Source: Lepeophtheirus salmonis (taxonomy: Eukaryota > Arthropoda > Copepoda > Siphonostomatoida > Caligidae). Taken from it: a stretch of 64,000 nucleotides of DNA. Shown piece after piece: positions 48,106-60,400 of the stretch. Location: positions 35,897,971 to 35,961,970 of the forward strand of contig NC_052134.2 of the NCBI RefSeq assembly GCF_016086655.4, written 5' to 3'. Made by a program: the position numbers and the translations under genes. Below the pieces are notes generated by a model. It was not told the origin of the DNA. It searched no databases and was given only the letters and a program-made list of their open reading frames with translations. Positions within the stretch are counted from its first letter, which is position 1. Each line of letters opens with the position of its first letter.

Positions 48106-49598
48106 TATAAGCTATAATAAATATTTCTGCATGATACCATCATAAAAAATTGGCTAAACATTGAATTTTAATAAATTATTTTATAGGAAGAATATAGGGA
48201 TAGATTTTTAGTATATATATAATGCAGGCTTGGACATCGAACGGAAAAACAAACGTTGTTCCCTCTTTCCGTACATTTTTTGAACGAATAGGGTTGATAT
48301 GCACTTATTATTTTCATTCTAAGAAATTATGTTATTTACTGGCCGGAACATTGTATTCAGGTCAGGTTGTAGCCGAAAATATGGACAAGTGATTAAGAGC
48401 TAATTTTGTTCTCTTCCACGACAAGTGAACCTAAAGTTTGCATTAATGTATCTAACAATAATAATAAAAAATATCAGAATCCACCTGTCTAGAGAGTTTA
48501 ACACTTTAGACAAACTAAGACCAGAGATGAACTAACAGGAGGAATTTAAAACCTGTTTAAAAAAATCGGCTAAGTAATTAAAAACCAATGAGAGGCCTCT
48601 CCAAAAAAAATCAGTCATAAAATAAAAGAAATGAAATCCGACTGGGCCTGACAATTATAAACCTACCAAACCCTAGTTTTATGGGTGCAACTTGGCCCAA
48701 CTATAATGTTGGAAAAATTAATCCCGGCCTGAAAGTTGGGTCAGGTTCGGGGGTCACTTTTTTTTCTTTGCACCCCTCATTGCACCGCACACTTAGCATT
48801 TCCCTTTCTTGTCTATGTCACGGGTCAAACTTTCCAGTAAATAAGGTAACTCAGAAAAATATGTCGATTCAGCCAAGGTTAATAGAAATACATTAACTTT
48901 GGGTCACCTATTTTTTAAAGGAAGGAGGGTATTTAAAAATAAATTGGAGCTTGCCTTGAATAAAAAGACTGCCTCTATTTTGAGGCTATTAAAAAACATA
49001 AACAATTTGAAGAAATGGAACACCATTTTATAAAAATTGAGAGTATTATTTTAGAAACCCTAGGATTGCCTGTTTTTCTTTTAGTAAGCTACGCCCTTGA
49101 GGCTCATTTTTATGTATTCCGAAACAAAAAGGGATGTATATATTAATGAGTATTTTCTTAGGTTTTACTTTTTATACTAGATAAGTATTAAATTAATCAA
49201 TAAATAATTCAAAAATGAACGAATGAATAGAAAAAGAGTGAACGGATACAAGCTTGATATGATGCTATAATAAATTTCTGAGAATGAATTTTCATATTAC
49301 TCCTTAAATACGGTGAAAAAGAGTATACCCATCAAAAATATCATATTTAAACAGTTTAATTATATCAAATTTTTAATATATGTATTATTTCAAAAGTAAA
49401 ATAGAATAATCCCAAATCTTTTCAATTAATATGAAGGACATATTCCTAATGGGAAGTTTCAAAATACTCATATGTGATGAGATATATTAGAACTTCATAT
49501 TACAAGTATTAGAAGAGACGGATAACGTAGAAAATACAACTTTGTACTCCCAATGATTATAATCTTTGAAGGTCCTAAGTATTAATTGACTATATCAC

Positions 49599-49883
49599 TA
49601 GAGGTGGTAGATAGGATTTTGCTACTCAATTTGATCTGACTATCAAAGACTCACGACTCGACTTTGACAATAAATCTAATTTATACTGAACTCAAGAAAA
49701 GTATAAACACTAATGCCTCTATATTATAATTATGGACTTGAAATGTCTAACATTAGCTTGAAATAAATTTGAGAACTCAAATTATAATTTTAACTCGATA
49801 AAAAGAATCAAAGACTTAGACTTATAAGCAAAGACTTTATAATAGACTTGGAGTTGCAGTATAATTACTTTTTCGCTCCTCTG
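49599..49883 (-). mobile_element. hAT-type MITE (CAGAGGTGGG family), copy 2, inverted
   Basis: On the minus strand it starts CAGAGGAGCGAAAAAGTAAT and AACTCCAAGTC; at the other end is TAGAGGTGGTAG. Flanks TATATCAC and ATTAACAC agree at 5 of 8 positions. Confidence 0.65.
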
Positions 49884-51143
49884 ATTAACACTGCATGCTA
49901 GACATACATAACACCCTATTTAAGTATTTCATTCTGTTATCCATGACTGTATTTCACCACATTTAAGGAGTGAATTGGCCAACTAATACTTTAGAACTTC
50001 ACAGATTCACAAAATTTTGGATAATCATGTTTGATTTTCAATGTTGAAATAATACTAATATTAAAAAACAGGATATAATTGGTCTATTTAAGTTGTTTTT
50101 TTATTATTCATGACTCTATAAATAACAATTATTATTATTTACACAGTTTAAATAGATAGCGGTGACGTCAAGAGAAGTCCAATACATCATTAATACATAT
50201 GACATTAAGTGAAATTACTAATTACGTTTAATTGTATGGTTGGGGAAAGATTGAATGATTGGTCGTATGGTTGCTATTCATTGCCATAGGGGGTAGAGGG
50301 GTCGGGAAGTGAAATGCTAGGGGGTAAAAGGACAGGGGTAGGAGCACTAGAACTATATTTATTTTGCGAATTCCGATTCATATGGAATTAATATCATACA
50401 TACAAAGTCCTATTATATATTCAAAAACACATTTAATTATTAATTTTAATTCTCCTTTCACAAGATAATTATCGTAATATCAGTGGTTAAATGGTTCAAT
50501 ACAGATTAAGTCTAGTTTTCTAATAATTTCGTAACATATTTGATACTAAATGTATGTATAAAAACAACTCGGATTGAACAAATAAATAAACCCACGCATT
50601 TTATAAATTTATCAGTAAGCATAATGGAATTAATATATTCATTGTCACATTAATTAATTCAAATTGATGTTTGCACAGGAGTTTCATGAGGGAATAAATG
50701 CATTAGGTATCTTATTATAAGTTATATCTATCTAATTCCATTCCGAAAATTGATAGGATGGATTATAGGTTTTAAATTGAGTACAAAAATAAGGAATATA
50801 TTACAAAGTTTTATTATTTCATTTTGTTGTTATATTTGTTGTTTAATATTTAATTATTTTGCAAATGGAATAGATAAAAGGGTATTTTATCGAACATTAC
50901 TTTATAATCACTCACATTAAACGTTATTTTCATTTTATGTAATGAATTAATAAATCAGTCAATTTATATAAGACAATGTTTAAAGCGCTTCTATAATATA
51001 TATGGGTATAAATATAATATATTCAATCATATGTGATATGATTATATATTATATAAACTAATAAAGGGCATAGGAATAAAAAGACATATTTTTTCTAAAT
51101 TAAACTTCTATAAAGAGATAAAATATTCTTTTCCCTTCAAAAA

Positions 51144-51151
51144 TGACGTCA
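51144..51151. promoter_or_regulatory. CRE-like site upstream of etfA
   Basis: TGACGTCA lies 158 bp upstream of the etfA ATG, a plausible proximal promoter position. Function is inferred only from the consensus. Confidence 0.3.
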
Positions 51152-51308
51152 CTAGCTATCACTGAATCTCTTCATTGTTATTTAATACTAAAAAATAATA
51201 TTTTTGACGTTCTAACTTGATACTGGAACTTCAAACTAATAAACCTTGTAGGCCTCAGCTCAAAGTCAAATCTTCGTCGTTGTCGTGAGTCTCAAAATAA
51301 TCTAAAAG

Positions 51309-51353
51309 ATGTTTTCTATCTCCAAATCTTTGACTTCTTCTGCTAAACTTCGG
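51309..51353 (+). CDS. etfA: etfA exon 1, transit peptide
   Basis: 15 codons, MFSISKSLTSSAKLR, Ser/Lys-rich with no acidic residue, then the donor gtaatt. Intron 1 is 1214 bp and holds a fragment (about 52400-52470) of the repeat at 12625-12897. Confidence 0.85.
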
Positions 51354-53586
51354 GTAATTATCAATCATTATATTTTATTCATAGAGTCTTGTTACCCTTG
51401 TCCTTGTAATGAAGGTTTTTTTTTACGTGACATATCAACATATCCGTTTGAGAATCCGTACTTTTTAAAGGGAAATGAAAATATTCCATGTTTACCTCTC
51501 TAGTTTGATTGGGAGAAGGTTCAACTCAAGGATTACAGGGATATATTTGGAACATTTATTAAGGGATTTCTTAAATACATTCCTCCAGTGAAAAAACCTT
51601 GTAGTTACACGACATAAAATGCATTTAAACATTTATGTATGTCCTAAATTAATGATTTACGGGAGTCTGAAGAAATTATTCAATCACTGTTATATTATTT
51701 ATATTTTAATAATTCAAATTTAGATTCAATCCATTATTCATAAAATACAATCAAATTCGGATAATATCTACTTTTCTCTAAGAAAGAATTGTTTTGTTTT
51801 TTTTTACTTTAAGAACGACTTCTTGGCTATAATAACATAAATATGGATTCCATTGGGTAAACACTGAGTGAGATGACTTTGTTTGCAAAAACAAAGAATT
51901 TTTTTTTTTTTATATCAAAAATGAATTAATTATAATCAATTAATTTAATAAATATCGTTAAATCGACTGTTAAACGCATTTCAAATTAACAGCAATGATT
52001 TTGCTGTAACCAAGGTTGTTTTTAATATGATTTCAATTGTATTTTCTAGTATTTAACTATAATTTATTGTGCGGGAGTTAACTTAAAAACAAATATTAAG
52101 AAACGAAGAAATACCGATTAATTTTTTTACATCATAAGATTCACTTACAGTCCAATATATCTATTAACTATTTCGGTCAATTATAGCCTTTGTTTTTCTA
52201 AGATGAGTTTATATGGAAATGAATGTAAATGCCTTTACTGATTTATGAGAGTTAGTTTGGCCTTGGAATATATCAATTCCTAATTATTTAATTGTTACAA
52301 TGAATTTTTGATACTTTTAGTGCTACTTACGGCGTCTCAAAAATACTAATTATAATAATTTGTTGTTAGAATTTGACTATAATTCTTCAAAAGATTTAAA
52401 TGTAATCCAGACTCAATTTTGATAAAATTCATTTTAGCTTGCTCTTGTATTGACAGCCTGCATATATACTATCATATTTTGTCTAAATATTTATACATCC
52501 TAATTCAAAGCTTGTCATTTACAATTATGCTTTTAGAAAATATATCCTGCGTTATTTCTCATTATAGGCTATTCCCTCTTTATTGAACCGATTTCAATCC
52601 ACCCTAGTCATTGCTGAACACGATGGAAAGAACGTCAAGGCTGAGACACTAAGTGCTCTCACTGCTGCTAAACAAATTGGTGGCGATATTTCTATTCTCG
52701 TTGCCGGAGATCAATGTGTTGATGTGGCCAAGACTCTTTCTACTTATTCTGGAATTAACAAAATACTCCTTGCTCAACATGCAGACTTCAAAGGCTTCCT
52801 TCCCGAACGCCTTGCACCACTTATCCTCAAGACTCAAAAGGAATTCAATTACACTCATATCATTGCTGGTAGCTCTTCCTTCTCAAAGTCCGTTCTCCCT
52901 CGAGTTGCAGTGCAGTTGGATGTATCCAAGTTGAGCGATGTCATTGATATTAAAGATGCAGATACCTTTGTACGAACAATCTATGCTGGAAATGCAGTTA
53001 TGACGCTGAAGGCAAAAGATCCTATCAAGATAATGACGGTCAGACCTACATCTTTTGCTGCTGATGAGTCTTCTGGGGGTTCAGCACCTGAAGAAGTCAT
53101 GGAAGCTGCAGAATTTACTAAAAACTCTGAATTCATTTCTCAAGAGTTGAAAAAGTCAGATCGTCCAGAGTTAGGAGGAGCCAAGGTGAGTTTTTTTATA
53201 AGGGGTTTCCATATTTTGTTAATTTTTTTTCTAATTACAAGATTGTTATCAGTGGTGGAAGAGGAATGAAGAGTGGAGATAACTTCGAAATGCTTTACAA
53301 ACTTGCTGACAAAATGGGTGGAGCTGTTGGTGCATCCAGAGCAGCTGTTGATGCTGGTATGGTCTCAAACGATCTACAAGTTGGTCAAACAGGTAAAATT
53401 GTTGCACCTGAACTTTATGTGGCTGTTGGAATCTCTGGTGCCATTCAACATTTAGCTGGAATGAAAGATTCAAAATTGATCGTCTCCATTAATAAAGATC
53501 CTGAGGCACCTATTTTCCAAGTATCCGATTTTGGACTTGTTGCTGATTTATTTAAAGCTGTACCAGAATGGGAACAGAAAATTTAA
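51309..53586 (+). CDS. etfA: electron transfer flavoprotein subunit alpha, mitochondrial
   Basis: Join 51309-51353, 52568-53185, 53242-53586: 1008 bases, 335 residues, against 333 in human ETFA. Borders are CGG|gtaatt, ttatag|GCT, AAG|gtgagt and tacaag|ATT, all phase 0. Residues 1 to about 25 (MFSISKSLTSSAKLR...) look like a mitochondrial targeting peptide. The ETF alpha/beta domain follows (TLVIAEHDGK; SILVAGDQC; HIIAGSSSFSKSVLPRVA), and the C-terminal FAD-binding domain comprises about residues 205-335. The ETFA signature is intact: GASRAAVDAG, VGQTGKIVAPELYVAVGISG, IQHLAGMKDSK and INKDPEAPIFQVSDFG. With ETF-beta the protein accepts electrons from acyl-CoA and amino-acid dehydrogenases and passes them to ETF-QO in the matrix. 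No neighbouring gene is functionally related. It appears intact and functional. Confidence 0.97.
52568..53185 (+). CDS. etfA: etfA exon 2, N-terminal ETF domain
   Basis: 206 codons from AIPSLLNRFQS to ELGGAK. The frame has no upstream ATG of its own, which supports splicing to exon 1. Confidence 0.97.
53242..53586 (+). CDS. etfA: etfA exon 3, FAD-binding domain
   Basis: 114 codons and a TAA stop, from IVISGGRGMKSGDNF to VPEWEQKI. The preceding intron is only 56 bp. Confidence 0.97.
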   Translation: MVISGGRGMKSGDNFEMLYKLADKMGGAVGASRAAVDAGMVSNDLQVGQTGKIVAPELYVAVGISGAIQHLAGMKDSKLIVSINKDPEAPIFQVSDFGLVADLFKAVPEWEQKI

Positions 53587-53645
53587 AGTCCTTTCATTGC
53601 TATTTTTTTAGATAAAGATCTATAATCACCTCAATTTTTAAACAT

Positions 53646-53651
53646 AATAAA
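53646..53651 (+). terminator. etfA polyadenylation signal
   Basis: AATAAA 60 bp after the stop codon, followed within 40 bp by a T-rich stretch. Confidence 0.6.
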
Positions 53652-54604
53652 AAAAGTCATTTTCTATATATGTTATATTTTTGTCTAATTTATTTCAGCA
53701 AGGTTTTAATAAAAAAAATGAATTAATTGAAAAAAGCTTATTCAGCTTTTGACCATGCATCATTATTTATGCAATTTTATTCTTGATAAAATTAGGTATA
53801 TTTTGTATTTATATAATTTAAAATGTCGGTTAACAGTTTAGTGATTAATTAAATAAATGAGAATATGAGGGAATACAAAAAAATGTAATTCAATATTTAT
53901 TCCAGAACAAAAACAATGAAACATACACAATAAGGAGGAGGGTAAAGATTTATTAAAAAAAAAATCGGATTACTTATTGTATTATTATTGGTACATAAAA
54001 ATGACATAATATTTTTTCATGTATTAGTTAAATCAGTTAAGAAATAACTACTTTACTTAATAGACTGCCCGCATCGTGAACCCTTAGTTTTTTTTTGTTT
54101 CGAATAATTACTTAATATTAATAAAGAAAATGAAGGAAATGTGCCTTGTTAATGGTCGCCAATATGCTTAGAAGTTAATATAATGTTATTACAAATAATA
54201 ATACCATTTTTATAAGAAGGTGGGAGGTTAAATGAATAAGTTGAAATAAATAGTGGCCTGCGGTAAAGGTGAGTTCGTCTGTCATCTGATTGCTTTCACA
54301 ATTTATCAATATGTACTAATTTTGAAACGGATCAATGGACTGTTTATTTCTCAAAAATTTACAAATTATGCTCATCTTCAAGCCTCAATACAATTATCAT
54401 TTTCAAAATGAAGAGGTTCTGTAACTTGAAACGTGCACTACCCAAAATTTATTCTTTAAAAAGCACTCACGGGAATTACAAATCTATGAAGCTATTTTCC
54501 CTTCAACAAACAAGTAAGCTTAGCATGTCACAAGACTTCTTCATTTTAAATACAGTGTTTAGAATATAATTAATAAAGACAGTGTCAATAGTGCAAAAAA
54601 TGGG

Positions 54605-54790
54605 TATGCACTAGGGTTGGATTACGGTCTGTTACCGTTTTAATTTTTGTAAGATTGAACTAATTTTGACAGGACCGATCTTTTAATAAAAAAATCGATC
54701 TATACAAAAAATTGGGTCTACGATTTAAATTTCAAACCCCGATTTCAGAATACAGTTTCGATGGAGACGACCAAGTTTAAACATTGGTGG
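54605..54790. repeat. MITE fragment, ACCGGTC family
   Basis: ACTAGGGTTGGATTACGGTC, GTTACCGTTTTAATTTTTGT and AGGACCGATC follow the order of the copy at 42692-42831 with strong divergence. Confidence 0.35.
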
Positions 54791-55584
54791 TTACTATATT
54801 AATATACATATACGACGCATAGTAGCACTGCCCTGTGGAAAGTTCCAAAAACTGCTATGAGGGGGAATATTTTGAATCGGTATAATAGAGATGTAAAAAA
54901 GGGGGTTGGTTGGTTTGGGGAGGTCCCTATTATATGGATGCATGCATACCTCAAAGATAGTTCTATACTCCTAAGGAAATAGGTAGTTTTTAACCTTGTG
55001 CATAGATTATATAAATAAATGAGCAATTACCCCATTCACATATTAACACGTTCTGACGTATGACAACCGTCTGATATGATAATTCACCTTAAAGCAAGCT
55101 TAAAAGGCCTAATAATTATAATTATTTAATTTTCTATTTAAATATTTTTTTCATACCAAAGGTATAAAAATAATTAATGTATAATGCTTTTGTTAATTGA
55201 CATATCATTATTAGATATTTGGGTATGGAGGAGGTCAACTCAACATACGCAACTAACTAAATGTAAAAAATCATCCAGTGATTGACATTTATTGTTATTT
55301 GATTTACAAATAATAATAATAAAAACATATTTATGTACAAATCTTACTTTTTTCGTGCAAAAAAATTAACAAATGATTGATTGAGTACATAGATAAATAA
55401 TACAATGTAAAACAAGGGAACGTTTAAGTAGATTATGATAATATAAGCGTAATGTTGAATTAATATTATTGAATTCTTTTTGGATTTGTTTGGTTTGGTT
55501 TCCTAGAGTTATGTTGTGTTACTTATGATTAATATGTATAATGTTGAATGAAATCACTTGAATATTTATAGCCTAGGATTCAGA

Positions 55585-55854
55585 CAGAGGTGGGGGTGGG
55601 GGGAGGGTCCTTATGATATAAGTCCAAGTCGAGTCTCAAATCTTTTTTGACAAGTCCAATTCATTTAATATTTTTAACGAGTCCTCATATTTCTTTTGAG
55701 CTCATTTCAAGTCCATAATTATAATACAGGGTTCATAGTGTTAAGGATTTTCTCGAGCTCAGTACGATAAAATAGCTTTTGAGTTCAAATCGAATCGTAA
55801 GTCTTCAAAATATTAACTCAAGTCAAAGTCAAGTGAAAAGTTTCCCCACCTCTG
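55585..55854 (+). mobile_element. hAT-type MITE (CAGAGGTGGG family), copy 3
   Basis: Begins CAGAGGTGGGGGTGG and ends CCCCACCTCTG. Flanks GATTCAGA (55577-55584) and GATGCATA (55855-55862) agree at 6 of 8 positions, supporting an 8-bp hAT target duplication. Interior colinear with 23886-24213. Confidence 0.75.
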
Positions 55855-56848
55855 GATGCATACGTAATATTTCTTTGAAAATGAGGTATTAAAGGGCCTT
55901 TTTATTTCTTTACATAAATTACAACAATGGGGGATGGAATTTTTTTGTTATCAAATAAAGTGTATAATATTTCAGGCTTGAATGATTTTAAGGTACAATA
56001 TGGAAAGGTTCAAAAGAAGAAGGAACAAGGATGTATGTATATAGTCTAAAACAGGACTTTCAAGTCTAACGTAATCGGCGAGAGATATACGCATTTTTCT
56101 GATAATGTCACGTACTCACGCTACATATGGTATTTCTTGCTCATCTGTACTATTGTCATCCATAATGACAGTATAAATGGCAGATTAAGAATCACTGTCT
56201 TCAAATGGGAGTTACCCAACCCCGCCATATAGGCCTCAAATTATAGCAAAGGTGTGACGTTTAATGTTTCACCAGAATTCAATAAATAATTTTGTTTATA
56301 GGTATGGGTTAATTTTTCATTTACTAAGAACAAAATCTATTAACTAAGTGGCGAAACAAAGATGATATAGTCAATAATTGTCGAAAGCAAACCCTTTTTT
56401 GCTTGCCAGGGACGTTGAGTATAATTGAATATTAATCTATAACAAAGTATGAATTCACCCTTTTAATTGAATTGACAAGGTGAACTCTTGAAGGAAAGAA
56501 AAAGTTGCATACTTCACGTGGGAAAAAGATTTCACGTAGACCATAAATCTACTCTAGCTAATATTCACGTTTTGCAAATTGGTTTATAGCTTTGGCCAGT
56601 ACTTATTTAAGAAATTGAGAGCCCATTTAAATGTCGTCATAATAGTAATGCATTCACGTAAAAATTTCAGGCCGAATTAGTTTCAAAACTTGAGAGCCCT
56701 GTTATAGATTTAATTCTGATATTTATAATTTAAAGTGTTACTAAAATCATTTTTTTCTTCTTATGGGATTGTCATTCAATCGTGTTTACATTATATATAT
56801 AAAAGTAAAATGGTATTAGGGTGTAGATATGTTCAATTAAAGAACCTT

Positions 56849-56854
56849 TTTATT
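56849..56854 (-). terminator. polyadenylation signal overlapping DGK stop
   Basis: The minus strand reads GAT TAA TAA AAA, so AATAAA begins on the second base of the TAA stop. If used, the 3' untranslated region would be only a few tens of bases. An ATTAAA variant lies farther down near 56709. Confidence 0.35.
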
Positions 56855-57443
56855 AATCATGTTGAGGTGAAAAGGTCGTTGTATTCTGTAGCAATCTTGG
56901 AGGCATTTTCCCTTGATTGATATCCCTAATTCCTTGTTGAAGACGTTTGATATGTCCAACTTTAGTCACACCAACATCCTTAAAATCTCTCCTCTCTAAT
57001 GAAAGAAGTTCACTCCCAGATATTTCATGGTCCAGAAATGCATGACAGTACATGGGAAGCCCAATGCTCTCCAACCATTGCGATACGTTCATGGGAGTCC
57101 ATTTCAAAACAACTTCAACCAAACATCCAGATGACATATTTGGAGAACAACTCAGGGATGAAGGAATATGATGGGCTGAAGATTTTACATTGTGGCTGGA
57201 GCCTGATGAAAATCCAGAGCGGCTAAAACTTGAGCCGATAAGAGAAGATCTCCGACCTGAACTTTCAGAGCGAGCGAACTTTGGTACTTTGAACCAAGAG
57301 CGTTTATGTTCATTTGTTCCGGAAGGAACACCTCTTATCGTGAAAAATAACAGTTCTCCTTCTTCGTGACATTTACCGAGGAGAGATTCAACTGAGTAAA
57401 TACTTTGACTCAACTTCGCAGCCACCTCGGACTTTGTTTCTTC
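56853..57443 (-). CDS. DGK last exon, Ser-rich linker and SAM domain
   Basis: 196 codons plus TAA. Begins EETKSEVAAKLSQSIYSVES and has GRRSSLIGSSFSRSGFSSGS before the SAM domain; ends in a short tail after the domain. Acceptor gttatag|GAAGAA. Confidence 0.88.
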   Translation of the reverse strand, partial: EETKSEVAAKLSQSIYSVESLLGKCHEEGELLFFTIRGVPSGTNEHKRSWFKVPKFARSESSGRRSSLIGSSFSRSGFSSGSSHNVKSSAHHIPSSLSCSPNMSSGCLVEVVLKWTPMNVSQWLESIGLPMYCHAFLDHEISGSELLSLERRDFKDVGVTKVGHIKRLQQGIRDINQGKMPPRLLQNTTTFSPQHD

Positions 57444-60400
57444 CTATAACACAAATATATGTAGGCGTTATTAGTACAATGTTTGGTTATTTATTTGCTT
57501 TAAAATAATAAATCAAGTGATTTTTTCAAACAAAATATTGCGTATATACAATCAAATCTGTGTCAAACTGAAAAACGACCGGTTAATGCAGGGGAACTCT
57601 TAACAAAGCTTCCTATTTTGCTAGCAATTCTAAATTTAAAAACTGGATACATAATAATCATACACTATATTTAAAAAAAATATTGTTTGTTAAAAAAAAC
57701 AAGTACAAAATTAACCTTCAAAAATTTTCAAAGGACCTTATCTAATATTTATTTGGTTGCCAAGCTTCCAAATAGATAAGCTTGAGAGGGTGAGTTATTT
57801 AAATGTTATTTTTTTAGAAAACGTGATTTCCAGCACAAATTTTTTGTCAAAAAAAACAAAAAAAAAAAACATCTCAAAAATAAAAAGTATGGATTATGTA
57901 TTTTTTCAATATAAAACCGGCCCTGCGTAAGTATTGAACTTTAACTGAAAAAATAGGAAGCCGTGCGAAATTATATGGATCCGAAATTTCATTTCTAGAT
58001 AAACAAAATTCAAAATTAAATTCAGTTCTTAATAGACCAACAAATTTATCTTTGCCTCAGGCCCCGCTCACGGATAATTGACCCTGCACAATACAAGATC
58101 GTTATTGTATCAGTAGTGATGTTTAAAATATGTTGAACCGATGTATAAATTAAAAGAAACCGAAAAGGATCATCGTAATCATGACAATTTCAAGAATGTT
58201 TTGGATGGGAGCATCTTAACTGTCATGACATTTTATTAGAGCAGCTGAAAGCAGCTGTGAAAAGGAAGAAATAAACACAAATTCTACCCCTTATATACCA
58301 AATACATATGCAGGGGCGTTCGCAGGGGTTGGGCTGGAGGGGCCCACAAATATCCAAATTTCTAAAAAGCCAATTATTAACTTAACACTATAATTAGATA
58401 ATAGTGATAAAAAGCTTAAGAAAATAAAATATAATGTATTTTTTGTTTTAATGTTCCTATTATTGGTTAGATGGAGTTGCTCTGATTAAGTATAAGTAAA
58501 CATTATAGTATTACATTTACTCCATCCGACCTAGGATTTTTTTGATGAAATCCATATACATAAAGTATATTTCTTTATTAAGGAACCACCGGGGCACGAA
58601 CGAATTCACATCAATTTAATAGAATAACTCCCGAGCGTGCTGTCCATGAGCTATGGTGATTCCATAATCATATTCAAGTTGGAACTACAAAAATTAACTC
58701 CTGGATTCTAGGACTTCTTTTATATATATAGTTGGGTTGTTAGATTCCATCACAACACTTCACTAAATAAAAGAAGGATTATTTTGTTGTCAGCTGGGGA
58801 TTTTTCTAATACTAACGCTATTACTGCCTTTTCCTATTATCAGTTTTCTGAAAGTTAATTTTTAGAACAATTTGAATTAATTATTGTTAAGCTATGAACT
58901 AAAGCTAACTTTAGGCCACTTCAACCCCTGTGGTCGCAGTGGCCTTGTACTTCCATTAGGTACTCATAATGGCACTTGAAAAATAAATTTGGAATGTATT
59001 TTCATTTATCCTAGTTAAATAATAAAAATTTTATTGTAAAAAAGAGGTTGTAGCTAAGATCAATTCAGCTGTGAATAGTCCCAATAATTATTATATATAA
59101 TTCCCAAATTGGAAGAATTGGCCAATTGTATGTTGGGCTTTTTTTTTTCTTCTTTTTGAAGAAAAAGTTTCGAAATACAATAAAGGTTGGACGTTATAAG
59201 TTAATTTTCTACTTTTACTTTATTCAAATTTAAAAAAAATAACATAATGTAATTAATATATTTATTCAAATAAATGACTGTTTACGTAAAAAAATAATTA
59301 TTTTATGTATGGAAAAAACACACCTATGACGGTTCAATATTTCCAATCGATCAAAGTAAATATTTACTCCTCAAATCAATTTAGTAATTGTTTAATATGA
59401 TTACTCCCAAGTAGGGAAAATGCACAAACATCAAGGTATTTAAACAAGTAATAATGTAGTAAAAAAACATCAATCATGCATATATGTGGCTCGTCAACAC
59501 AAACACGAGTTAGAAAGATTTTTCTAAAAATAGAGTCTAGATTACATATTTTCTATTCTTCAACTAATCATCGTCATTTCTATCATCACATTATTTTTAT
59601 TCATCTTTTAAAGGAGCTACAAATTACACTGAAAGTAGCAAAAAATCATCGTTACAATAAATATAATTGAAATTAATATATTCTATTTCATAAGTTATAT
59701 CGAGCTCACATTAAGTTTCATAAATCAAATGAAGGTTTTGAAGTAGAAATGTACCGATACCAACAATTCAGCCCATTCCATTACCGATTCCGATACAAAG
59801 GACTTACATTAACAAAATGATTTACTTATTTTAATGTTTAACTTTTTATTGATTCGGGCCAGGCAAGATACATAACTATACCAATCATAATTATGACTTT
59901 AAATAATTTTAAATTAAAATTAGTTAATTTTTCTCCGTGCTTATGAGTCAATTTATTCCTTGTTGGATAATATATATCTTGTCCCCACTACTTAAAAGTA
60001 TTTCATTTTTAATGGATGAAAGTGGGATAAGTATTTACAAGTAAATTCCTAGCAACTTTTTATTATGTGAAAGATGTGTTCTATCAGTAAATATTATCAA
60101 CTCAAGGTTTATTGAATAATGAATATTATTAGAGGGTAAATTTTTTCTCAGTATGGATATAAAAAAGCTCCTGCCTTGATATAGTAATTGACGGTTGGTT
60201 CTTTCTCAGATAGAGTAAGGCCATATTATGATGTCAAATGGTGATCAAATTTTGAGCTTGAGTGAGAATTGGAGATATTATGTCAATTTACTACAAAAAA
60301 ATATAAGGAAATCTTTTTTTCAGAGAGGAAAATTACGTGAATCTCATGCCAAATGAGTGAGACTTGATAGGCTTGATGTTGCGAAATACTCATAATTCAT

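Larger units (their letters stand above)
48106..51308. other. intergenic region between Homer flank and etfA
   Basis: No supported coding exon. It contains the inverted hAT-type MITE at 49599-49883. The small plus-strand frame at 48681-48896 has no recognisable similarity. TGACGTCA at 50163 is noted only as an isolated 8-mer. Confidence 0.5.
53652..56848. other. intergenic between etfA and DGK
   Basis: No coding exon recognised. Holds an ACCGGTC-type MITE fragment (about 54605-54790) and a hAT-type MITE (55585-55854). The minus-strand frame at 54799-55026 shows no family similarity. Confidence 0.5.

Noticed and set aside
48681..48896. 71-codon plus-strand frame upstream of etfA
   Set aside because: No similarity, and the surrounding sequence looks repeat-like (GGGTCAGGTTCGGGG).
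52649..52934. Frames on both strands overlapping etfA exon 2
   Set aside because: Out-of-frame shadows of the strongly supported etfA coding sequence.
56853..57443. Shank identity for the SAM-domain gene (attractive because Shank binds Homer)
   Set aside because: The ELLxLERRDxKDxGVTKVGHxKR block fits DGK delta/eta better, and no Shank PDZ or proline-rich sequence precedes it.
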